DNA of 64,000 nucleotides from Russula earlei. Taxonomy: Eukaryota; Basidiomycota; Agaricomycetes; Russulales; Russulaceae. The DNA is taken from positions 1-64,000 of the forward strand of contig JAGFNK010000092.1 in assembly GCA_025769875.1 (NCBI GenBank), written 5' to 3'. The notes under the pieces are model-generated. The model saw nothing but the letters and a program-made list of their open reading frames with translations, did no database searches and had not been told where the DNA came from. Shown here in pieces: positions 33,518 to 42,408 of the stretch (positions within the stretch are counted from its first letter, which is position 1; every line of letters starts with the position of its first letter). A program made the position numbers and the translations under genes.

Positions 33518-34602
33518 TTACGAGTTGTGCGACCTCTTGTACGTCCCGAAGGGCCCCACCCTCCCTTTTGGTCCACCCTTCATTACGTTCCCCTCGCGCA
33601 CAGCGGGTAAGACGCTCTGCCGCCCTTCGTCCTGCGGTGGTGGCAGGGACAGTCGGAGATTTGCACCCTCTTCGCCCCCAGGCACGCCAAGCAGCGTCCG
33701 CAACACGACATTCTCACGCTCTAGTCGCGCGAGCTCGCATTCGCGCTCAAGTGCCCAGTCTGACGCATCCGGATCTCCGTCATCCGGCTCTCCGTCGAAT
33801 GCGCGAAGCGCGCTGCGCAAGAGCGCAGAGACGCGGGTGAGAGAGGCTGCGAACGCTGTCTGCATGCCCAGCTGCGCGGCTTGGGCCTCGGTCTCGCGTT
33901 CGAGGATGCGCGATTCGAATTCGCGTATACGGGTCAGTTCTTGACACTGGACGTCGTTCTGGTAAGAGGGCATGAGCATGAGCACCGGAATGAGCTCCAT
34001 TTGAGCAAGACAAGCGGTCCAAGAGCATCCACGGGAAGTGAGGGCTCGAGATCTTAAGATCTTCAACGGGGGACTTAAGGCGAACGAGTAGCGAAATGGA
34101 AACGCACCGCGCGTTGTCGGAAAAGACCCATGACAGTCTCGAGTGTCGTTTCATATTCCTTAATCAATGTATTTAGCTGTTTGTTGTCATGTTGCAGGGC
34201 TTGGTTCTCTGCCATCATGGCAGAGTTCATGCGCTCTAGTTCTGCGTCATACTCCTCTGGAGAAGTTAGCTCGATCATACCGGATTGCGTATAGGTGTGC
34301 AAACCTTTCTTCATCTCCATATTAAAGCTATCCGTGTCTCGTAAGCAATACCGCCAATGATTCATTGACGTTACATACCGTCGTAACACAAAGCCAGTTT
34401 GCGAGTGTATTGCTTGGGCCTACTTTCTTCGTCATTGAAAGCATGTGAAATGAGCGGTAGTACAGACCTTGATCCCGCTTGCCTGAGCATGTAACTGGGC
34501 AGTGTACGATCGATGACTATTCGTTTGCTCCATAAGCTCCGAGAGAACAGAAAAAAGACGCGCCACATCTGGCTCTCCAGTCGCGCTATCAATAATGACC
34601 AT
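33518..34602 (-). CDS. SIKE/FGFR1OP2-family coiled-coil protein, predicted STRIPAK component
   Basis: Four exons, 34602-34468, 34419-34379, 34327-34108 and 33958-33518, give 278 residues; introns are 48 nt (donor GTCTGT), 50 nt and 149 nt. The frame stays open upstream to 34665 without an ATG, so the N-terminus may be longer if a further exon exists. The protein is mostly helical. The markers fit SIKE1/FGFR1OP2: an N-terminal helix (LFSVLSELMEQTNSHR), then AENQALQHDNKQLNTLIKEY with a Glu-Thr-x-Met end, matching the human segment around [20 protein letters not shown], and a distal ERENVVLRTLLGVP matching ENKELRELLSIS. In animals this family binds striatin in the STRIPAK phosphatase complex; fungal homologues act in hyphal fusion and fruiting-body development. 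The C-terminal tail (Gly/Pro/Lys-rich) is not conserved. It is divergent from the PHD gene. Confidence 0.78.
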
Positions 34603-34706
34603 TTCGACGAGTAAAGAAGACAACTGTTCGTTGGTGGTGGTGGCCGGAGACGCCAACACGTGCTAGCAATGACATCTAGAAACCCTAACCCTAGTCGCCT
34701 TTGCAA
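34603..34706. promoter_or_regulatory. Compact bidirectional promoter between SIKE-like and PHD genes
   Basis: Only 104 bases separate the two start codons used here. The interval contains cacgtg (an E-box core, on both strands) near 34660 and two short aaccctaaccctag-type repeats at 34681-34694, which resemble telomere-like Myb/Tbf1 binding sequence. No TATA-like element is seen. If the SIKE-like protein starts further upstream the shared interval is shorter still. Confidence 0.5.
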
Positions 34707-36178
34707 ATGTCCTGCAATCGGTGCAACAAAGCGTCCTCAGATCCGTTCAAGTTTCTGCTCTCCTGTTCCGGATGCCGGAAGAAATGGCACCACCGTGCGC
34801 CCTAGACCAATAACGAATCTGACCATTTCTTTGAACCGGTTACAGGCTGTCATATCCCACCATTGAGCGACGCAGAACTCACCGCCCTTATACGTGCCAC
34901 AAATGAGAATGATGTAGACAACGGACTGTCCTCGTGGATAGGGAGATGTTGTAAGAGAAAACCGCTGCAAACGTCGCAAATTACAGAGGTCGGTATCTTT
35001 GAATGCACACTTTGCCACATAACCTCACCACTGTGATCCAAAAGGCCCCCAGTCGTCCAGCTCCTCCCGCATCCGTTGTCAAGGTAAAATCGCGCTCTGT
35101 ATCTCCTGTATCAGAATTCCCTGTGGATGCGGCTGCGTCTCATAAGGCTCCGTGGGAAAAAGGTTCGTCTATCGTCCGTTCCATGGCAGTCAACACATCG
35201 CTCTGATCAGACTTCCCAGCTGGATGTTGGTGTAACGCAGTCGAAACCGAACGATAGGCTTATCGCAGGCGATCTTCGTTCCCCCGAGACGGAAGGTTTG
35301 GTAGAATCTCGTACAACCCCAGTGCAGCCAGTTGCGCATTCTTCAGGTGTTCGTTCTGAGACCGCGCCACCACTGCAAGATGTGACAGTAACAGACGATC
35401 AGTTGCTCCGTTCAACCCCGCTTCTTTCTTTCTCAACTAGATATGCGTCACGTTCGTTCAGTAATGAACCACATTCCTCTATGTTTTTCTCCCATCCCGC
35501 ACACCCCCGCGAAAGCTCTACGGTGCTGTGCAGATATTACTTCTTGACGACTTGCGTGCTCGTATTGACTTTGACTACGTGTCGCAGGCGCTCTCACCGT
35601 CACCGAGTCAACCACTTGAACACACCCGCCCTGACCCACCCTCACAATCGCTGGAGCACTCAACACCCTTCGGAAGTACCAGCCACGCCCAGACAAGATC
35701 GACGTTTGTGGACACCAATCCGCAGATGCTAGACCTACGTGGCCTCTCCATCAGCCGGACCCCTGGGCCAAGTAGGCCTCTGTCACGGTTCTCTAACCGT
35801 GCCACGACATCTAGAGCACCCTCGCCATACCCGCCAGTCCCCTTGATCATATCAGGAGATGATGAAATGGAGGATCTATATGGTCCGCCCCTCGGACTAC
35901 CATCACCCCACCCACCGCCTCCTCCCCGCCCACCTCTGCGCAGGCAATCACCCTCTCCACAGTCGACCGTCAGACCAGAGCCACTTGTGCTACCGGTGCT
36001 AGCAGCCAGGGACCCGCGCCTACTTGCAATGTTGGAGCGGCAGGAGCGGCGTGAAGTAGCGCGTCCTCGCCAGGGCGCGCGCAAGGCACAAGCCGTGCGT
36101 GGCGCAGGCAAGAAGCGTGGCGGGTTCGTTTTGATCGCGAATCGGACGGAGGGATGCGCGGAGCAGATACCCCGGTGA
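34707..36178 (+). CDS. PHD-finger protein with Pro/Ser-rich tail
   Basis: Exon 1 (34707-34794) and exon 2 (34846-34988) are joined by a 51-nt intron (GTGCGC...TACAG) and encode a PHD-type zinc finger: C3-x2-C6, C20-x2-C23, Trp27, H28-x2-C31 followed by HIPPLSD, then Trp60 and a C64-C65 pair in place of the usual C-x2-C. Exon 3 starts at 35045 after a 56-nt intron and is Pro/Ser/Val-rich. Later exons cover about 35220 or 35269 to 35385 and about 35510 to 36178; I cannot fix those two junctions (the frame changes between them, and a donor at 35388 with an acceptor near 35516 is one option). The last exon contains LYGAVQILLLDDLRARIDFD, a Pro-rich middle and a basic C-terminus (KKRGGF). PHD fingers read histone tails, so a nuclear chromatin role is likely. 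Confidence 0.68.
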
Positions 36179-36874
36179 GACGATCTCACACACGTAGATT
36201 GAAGCCTCCACCGATGGTCAGGCATTGTAATTCTTACCGTATCGTGCATGTTCGCTCACTCGCAAGACGAACGGGTCTACCTAACAAGTGAGATGAATCA
36301 GCCTATCCGCGCACGTCGCATCATGAATGGGCAGACACCTAGTAATGATGTTTCACAGCTTACTCCCCGCACGACTTCTCTTGCCACCCCCACACATACA
36401 GCTGTTAATGCCGTATTTTAAGCTGTGGCTCATCCCCCGAAGTCACTATCTTGCGTATATCTTAAGAGGTGGAGACACGAATACCTGCATCACTAGTTGG
36501 TCTCTCGGGTGGGATTGGGGTGTCATGTACTGAAATACTCAATGCCATTGAGACGTTTGAACCCAAAAGCTAAGCAGAGCGGGAGAACAGGAGGATGCAA
36601 GCAACTCGGTGTGGACAACTGCCTGAATCTCAGCACAACATGAACGAGATGACGATCCAAAACGGAACTTCGCGCGAGAGAACCTCAGAGAGGGATATTA
36701 TTTTCATGGTGAGAAGAGTGTGTATGCGAGCACGTATTTTTTTTTTTTTGAATCTAGAAAGCTATATAATTCAATCAACAGGGCCAGGTGGGTCATTGAT
36801 GGAGCCCAAAGGAAAATCGATGGATGATGGCAGGCTTGATTGATTCTAGAATGTGTGATGTCAATTTTATTGTT
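36179..36874. other. Intergenic
   Basis: 3' flank between the convergent PHD gene and the next minus-strand gene. A 12-T tract lies near 36739. Nothing else recognised. Confidence 0.5.
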
Positions 36875-37393
36875 TTAGGTGTGGTAGCGACTCGGCTTGC
36901 GAGAGGATTTGTGGGCAGCCGCGGAGTCTTTCGGTGCCGCAGCTTTACGAGTCTGCGTTTTTGAAGGCGTCCGTGCAGGAGAAGACGGTTCCGCGACCGG
37001 ATTGGAAAACGTTGTTGTCTTCCCATCCACTGTCTTCAGCAAACTGCCAGAATCGTGAGTACATTGGGCTAAAGACCGTGCAAGAAACGTAGTGCACATT
37101 TGAGGATCTAGGGGTGCATGGGGCAGCGTCTTCAGTAGGGTAACTGAAGTGGATGGAGACATCAGAATCACACCGGGGCATTCAACTCGAGCCGCGGCTG
37201 GCATCAACCGGCGTTGAGAGCGCATCGCAATGTGAACATCTGATGGCAACTCGTGAGCCGTATTTAAGGGCATTATCATAGTACCGTACTGCACTGGCAG
37301 GTTTGGTCTTCCGTGATAGCGAACAGACTTCCCTTCTTCTCGGCAGCCTATGTGAACCACTCGACTTTCATGGGAGTTTCGAGTGGCTTTCAT
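36875..37393 (-). CDS. Hypothetical protein with basic, Ala/Ser-rich C-terminus
   Basis: One open frame of 172 codons from the ATG at 37393. The frame extends to 37420, but a pyrimidine-rich run ending in CAG (minus strand, just before 37403) could be an intron acceptor, so an upstream exon is possible. The N-terminal two thirds look globular (HIGCREEGKSVRYHGRPNLP, then LPSDVHIAMRSQRRLMPAAA) with a few cysteines; the last 40 residues are disordered and rich in Lys, Ala, Ser and Arg. There is no signal peptide or known motif. It is divergent from the small secreted gene and shares a roughly 280-bp intergenic region with it. I do not recognise it. Confidence 0.5.
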   Translation of the reverse strand: MKATRNSHESRVVHIGCREEGKSVRYHGRPNLPVQYGTMIMPLNTAHELPSDVHIAMRSQRRLMPAAARVECPGVILMSPSTSVTLLKTLPHAPLDPQMCTTFLARSLAQCTHDSGSLLKTVDGKTTTFSNPVAEPSSPARTPSKTQTRKAAAPKDSAAAHKSSRKPSRYHT

Positions 37394-37443
37394 GAGCAAC
37401 CTGGAATATAAATGCATCATGCATGGCTTAATGCCCTATCACC

Positions 37444-37470
37444 ACATCATGATACGACATATCATGATGT
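37444..37470. promoter_or_regulatory. Perfect 11-bp inverted repeat in the divergent promoter
   Basis: Arms acatcatgata and tatcatgatgt flank a 5-base centre. It lies between the ATG at 37393 (minus) and the ATG at 37676 (plus), just upstream of a TATA-like sequence (cttatataaag, 37481-37491). A dimeric transcription-factor site is a fair reading, but no factor can be named. Confidence 0.5.
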
Positions 37471-37675
37471 ATAGCCCTCCCTTATATAAAGTGTCCTGAA
37501 CCGAGCTTGCCACACGATCAAGCTAATTCCTGCAGTCACAATCCTCTCCAGCTGCGCTCCGACTCACGTCTAAGCATTGACAGGTACCGGTTACCTGCAA
37601 TCGTTCTAAATTTTGTACACCACTGCGAACTGTTTTCTTTCAAAACTCCATATTCCCCACGCATAAGTGACAACG

Positions 37676-38043
37676 ATGCACACCTCTTCTATTTTTGCCA
37701 TATTTTGCCTTGTCAATGGCATCGTTCCATCGCTCGCACTTCCCTCCGGTTTTCGTCCAAGGTAAGCCAACCTCTTCGAGTTTCGACTTCTCCCGTGAAG
37801 TAAACTTTACTTTGCAATGAAAACAGAGGCAAATCACCTTGGGAGATAATCGACGGACTGGTGTCCGAGCGGGAAAAACAATTCGAAGACAGACAGCATC
37901 GTTGGGATGGTTTTACTCTTGATCGCAAAAAGAAATTTGTTGCTCGTGCAAAATCCATCGAAGATCATCTATTTGCACACCATAAAGCGTTGGCCGACGA
38001 AGAACTGACGGCCGCGAAGGGGAATCACAAGAACGCTGATTGA
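37676..38043 (+). CDS. Small predicted secreted protein, 100 residues
   Basis: Exon 1 (37676-37761) and exon 2 (37827-38043) are joined by a 65-nt intron (GTAAGC...AACAG, phase 2). Residues 1-21 form a signal peptide: short polar start, hydrophobic core (IFAIFCLVNGIV) and a small-residue cleavage site around SLA|LP. The mature protein of about 79 residues is highly charged, helical and without cysteine (GKSPWEIIDGLVSEREKQF, then a Lys/Arg/His-rich second half). A TATA-like element sits about 190 bp upstream of the ATG. Size, secretion signal and position next to a repeat-rich block match the general description of candidate effectors or other small secreted proteins of fungi, but nothing shows its target. 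No homologue is recognised. Confidence 0.68.
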
Positions 38044-39894
38044 GTTGTCCAACTCAGAGGAAACAGAAGCGAAGGGGACAAGGATTGAGCAGGCCAGAAA
38101 ACTGCGAGAGGTTTTATGCATACTTGTAGTAGTAGGTCATTACTTTCATAGGGCATTTCTAGGGCTGGTTCTGTCACCGCCATGTACATTTTCTTGTGGG
38201 CTAGTGAGACTGTCCGATTGCTAGGTATGTTAGTAAGCTGTCCGATTCATGGGTATGGGTACCCAATAGTACCAAATCGACCGCTTCGATGGCCTTATGG
38301 GGGCTGCCCCGATTATCATTATCTCACGGCCGATTGGACAAGCCAGCCTTGCACGCGTGGCTGATGTCAAGTTACTGTCATGCTCCGAACGCATGAAGTG
38401 GAGCCTCTTGAGTTTGATGACGTGTGGCCACTGCGCCTACTACTGATGGTTAGCCACGCGCAGGAACCCCCTTGACGTTGGGATTCACGCCTGACAAGGC
38501 CTCGGTGAGGTCTCAAGTGATAGCATCGAATGTTCCTAACAGGGGACGCATTGGTAGTGGCGCTGACGTGGTACCGTCGCGGTACCACCATAAGGAAGCT
38601 TATCGGAGGACGCCTATCGGGGATTCCACAGGTCAGGCCGGACAGGTTCTGCAAACTGCAAAGCAAACGACAGCGCCCCCTACCCTATATGCCGTTGTTG
38701 GCCACATGCGCCAGTCGTGATGCGATTCTCGATATCCAGTTGGCTCTGCGCGGCGGGCGATCATAACAACATATGGCGGTTTCGGGCTGCCAGGGGCGCG
38801 TGCGGAGGGGCGCGAAAGCGCAACACGGTGTGTCCCCAGGATCATTTTTGATCCCCCAAAAATTTCCACTCCCCTCAGGGGAAAATACATTTTCTTTTGC
38901 TCCTTTTTTCAGTCTTGTTCAATCCAGATCAAAATCAAAAATGTCCAAAAAGCAAGAACATTCCCTTGATCCCATACTGGCTCCATGACTCCTGTATCTG
39001 ACAAAAACACAAATGTGTGACTCAATTGCATGCATGCACCAAAACCAGAACAAGTGCATCAGCCACACAGACAGGCAATGCATTATTTCCATTGAAGTCT
39101 GAAGTTCTTTCACTATATGTCTTCATTTCTTATTTTACTTCCATTCCTAACTCCAAACCTCCTAAAAAACATTCTCCTATTTTATTCCTTAAGTAACATA
39201 CTTATAAAAAACATATAAATTAGCCTCTTATTGCCTGCAAATGTACCAGTGTGTGGTGTTCTCTGTTCCCAAAACTCCCTTGCATGCACTTCAAAAATAG
39301 TCACCTCTCATGCTCTACCACTGCTCCATGTCTTTTACCTGCATCCCTGACTCTGTGCCATGTCAACAGTCCACCAGCCTGTCTTGCCCACTTGTGTGTT
39401 CCCACCACCTGGGTATCTTTTCTTCACCAGCTTATGGGCCCTGCAGTGTTGAACTGGAACCTGAACAGATCAAAGAAGGTGAAGACCTTCATACAAGGTT
39501 CTAGATCTGCTCATAGATATTACATGTTAGATAGAACTTACACATATGGGACTAGGGTTATGTATACTATGCTATCTATCACAAGATGCAGCCTTATGCT
39601 GCATCTAGAACATTTCCACATCACACGTCACTGAGTGCGCAATATAGTGGACACCTGTACTCACCTCTTTTGGTCTTAGGAACAGCCCTGGGTCATAGAG
39701 GTATAAATACCATACATGTAGACGAGTATACATATTGCTCTACACCCCAATATCACTTGAGCATTAGCACAACCTCTAAGGTGGGTTGCTTGGCCTGTTA
39801 GCTGCGCTCTATGCTGTGCAACATGCAGTTGCCTATTGAAATATCAAAGTTAAATCAATTCATGCCTCACAAGAGAAAAGTCCAATAAGATAAG
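38044..39894. other. Transition zone into repeat-rich DNA
   Basis: No gene seen. Composition changes here toward AT-rich, TG/CA-rich sequence with gcatgcatgc motifs. From about 39500 the sequence looks like an eroded copia LTR and leader (a TATA-like gaggtataaatacc at 39700) ahead of the gag remnant at 39895; its outer edge cannot be placed. Confidence 0.45.
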
Positions 39895-40592
39895 ATGGAA
39901 GATAACAGACTTCCAGTGGTCAAGCTAGCTGATGATGGATCAAATTGGGTATTGTACTGGGACCATATGGTGTGGACTCTCCAAGTGAAGGGCATGGAAG
40001 AACATCTAACTGAGGTATTGGTCATGCCAAGATATATCAATGCAGGAGACATAAATGGAGTATTGCCAGCAATACAATGGGCAAATGATGATGCCACAAC
40101 CAAACAGATCATTGCTTTGTTGATATCAGACATAGCATTTAGCTGAATCAAGCATGCAACTGATGCAAAGGGGGTTTGGGATGCCCTAAAGGCACTGTAT
40201 GAAAACTGATCTCAATCACTCCAACTGGATTCCATGTGGAAGCTCCAAACTACCAAATGTGATGAAGATGATGACATCCACACAAACTTTGATAGGATGC
40301 AAGATATGTGTGAGAAGATTGCATCTATGGGCAAAATGATCAGAGATGATGAATACATGACAATCCTTATCTCCTTGCTTCCTCCATCTTACAATTATCT
40401 TATCTCATCTATGACCATGAGCACTGACATGAATAACAATGATGTCATGACTCAAATATGTGTCCAACAAATTCCAGAAACACATTATACACAAATCCAT
40501 TGGTCTCCCCAATACACTGGATGAAGCATTCAGTGCTGTCATCAAAAAGAAGTTGAAACACAACATTGAATGCTATAACTGCCATAAAAAGG
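39895..40592 (+). pseudogene. Copia-1 gag fragment
   Basis: The frame starts at an ATG (MEDNRLPVVKLADDGSNW), has the Trp-rich gag N-terminus and the helical UBN2-type region (DRMQDMCEKIASMGKMI), and ends in the first half of a CCHC knuckle (CYNCHKK) where the solo LTR has inserted. Internal stops occur at 40144-40146 and about 40207, and the frame shifts after about 40470. It is not functional. Confidence 0.82.
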
Positions 40593-41552
40593 TGTCATGA
40601 ACCATTCTCCGGAGAGGGCCCTTGAAGGACCCTTCCTTATAGGAGGAAACCCAGCCTCTATGGTGTCACCCTGTTCACACGAGCAAAAGGGGTGAGTAGA
40701 GGTGTCCACAATATCGCGCGCGCATTGTTGCGCGAGCGATTCTCGGCACAATCGACATACAGCAAGCCCCACTTAAAGGCAACCCTTCTAGCAACAAAAG
40801 ACAGCATTAAGGCCTTCCTAAGGACCCTTTGGAACGACCCTAGGAACTCTACAATAGGTACTAACCTGGTATCAAAGGCCCTACAATGTGTTATTAGACC
40901 AACTCTAATAACTATAGAACGAACTATAAGGCAACACTAAGGACCTTAATAGAAGTATTAGGGTCGACTCTAAGGACCCTAATAGAACTATATAAGGGCC
41001 TTATAAGATAACACTATTCCTAACCAAACTCCAAGTCCTCAAATGACCGGCCCTAAACTAACTAACAGGAAATGAATCAGATGCTTGCACGTGCACTAAA
41101 GCAGTGAACACGTGGACAATGGAAGCTCTTACTCATCAAGAGAAGCTTCTTACTCAGCAGCTTACTGAGCATGACCAAGCATGCTCAGTAAGCGTCCTCC
41201 GACTTCTTACTCATCACTCTATGGTGCTTGATAACAAGGTTATGACTTGTTCCCTATTTAGCAGTTCTCTTGTAGTATATAAGCGCTCAATAAAGTAGCA
41301 GACAGTCCTCAGACTGTCCATTTGTTTACGGCACTCTCCAACCCTGGGATACTCCTTTAAGGACCATCCCCTTGTGACTACCCTGGCCTCTTCCCTGCGT
41401 GATTGCTCGACCCTCACAGTAACAATACCTCTCTGGTATCTGTTACTACTCTGGACTCTACTTCTTGCCCACGCAGTCTTGGACGTCTATCGACTCGTCT
41501 TCGAGCTTATCCCTCACTCTTGAACTGGATAGTTCAACAGTGAGTCTTGACA
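40593..41552 (+). repeat. Solo LTR, family A, 960 bp
   Basis: Begins tgtcatgaacc and ends gtcttgaca, flanked by the 5-bp duplication aaagg (40588-40592 and 41553-41557). There is no internal region, so it is a solo LTR left by recombination. The U3 part carries repeats of a ctaatagaactata-like unit, a 13-bp inverted repeat at 41161-41192, and a TATA region (tagtatataagcgc) followed by aataaag. A second copy in opposite orientation lies at 48882-49843. Confidence 0.9.
41161..41192. repeat. Hairpin in the family A LTR (U3)
   Basis: Arms cttactgagcatg and catgctcagtaag with a 6-base loop. The same hairpin with a different loop is kept in the second LTR at 49242-49273, which suggests a functional enhancer or binding site in the parent element. 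Confidence 0.7.
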
Positions 41553-41557
41553 AAAGG

Positions 41558-41759
41558 GGCATACAAAAGCAGACTGCAGGGCCAAAGGAGGCAGAAAAGA
41601 AGGCCAAGGGCCAAAGAAACATTCACATGCTCAAGATAACTTGGCCACCACAGTAGAGGAAAGTCAGGACATAGAGTCCTGGGCTATTATTGACTTAGGA
41701 ACCAGAGCTGGCACTGATATTGAAGAGATAATGGTGAACACGACTCAAAATATCCCAAT
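41558..41759 (+). pseudogene. Copia-1 zinc knuckle end and protease linker
   Basis: Joined to the gag piece across the solo LTR, the CCHC motif becomes complete (C-x2-C-x4-H-x4-C, CYNCHKKGHTKADC). The frame continues through a Lys/Gly-rich linker and SWAIIDLGTRAG to the point where the gypsy element has inserted after ccaat. Confidence 0.8.
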
Positions 41760-42378
41760 TGTAACGGCGTCACGGCCGTAAGAGCGTTAGCTCAATGGTT
41801 CAGTGGGGCCAAGTCCCTGTGACTTGGTTCAAGGGTTCAATGGGGCCGGCTCAAAGAGACCGGATCAGAGGTTTAGCGTCTCAAGGCTGAGTCAGACAAT
41901 GACTCAGTCCGCAGACAGAGTCGATCTTCTGGTTTCGCAGAAGAGGAGGACGATGATACAGAGGCAGAGGAGGAAGAGGAACACAAGGGTTCCTTGAGGT
42001 GTGCTCAGGTCAAGCAAGGTGTAAGCCAGCACAAGCAAGTTGTGATTTGGGAGAGTATACAGGACAAGGGATGCGACAGGAGATGGGACAAAGCTAAGCT
42101 TGGGGCATTCCCCAGCTTCTACAGGCACTTAAATACTGTATGTAGCGAGGCTGTACAGTACTATAAGCGGAACAATAGATAAGGGTAGACAAATAGCCAA
42201 AGTGACTTGACAATAGGTGAAACACAATAAGTGAAACACAATAGATGAAACACAACAGGTGAAACACAATAGGGGATCACCATCAAGGGATGAAACTGTA
42301 ACCGTGGAGACAAGGATAACAAAGGAGAACAATAAGGAGAGGGATTATGGACGAACCAAAAAGGGGTAAACTACAACA
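41760..42378 (-). repeat. Gypsy 3' LTR
   Basis: On the element strand it runs tgttgtag...ccgttaca. The outer edge (high end on the minus strand) contains tRNA-like A and B boxes on the plus strand: ttagctcaatgg at 41787-41798 and ggttcaagggtt at 41826-41837. Confidence 0.92.
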
Positions 42379-42395
42379 TCATGCCCCCCTCATGC
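42379..42395 (-). other. Gypsy polypurine tract
   Basis: Read on the minus strand, catgaggggggcatga lies directly against the 3' LTR, the expected place for plus-strand priming. The same sequence is retained beside the truncated copy at 57948. Confidence 0.75.
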
Positions 42396-42408
42396 TTAGT
42401 TCTCCGAA

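Noticed and set aside
41760..41860. A true tRNA gene at the A/B box sequence
   Set aside because: No acceptor-stem pairing or anticodon arm can be drawn; kept only as a tRNA-like feature of the LTR.
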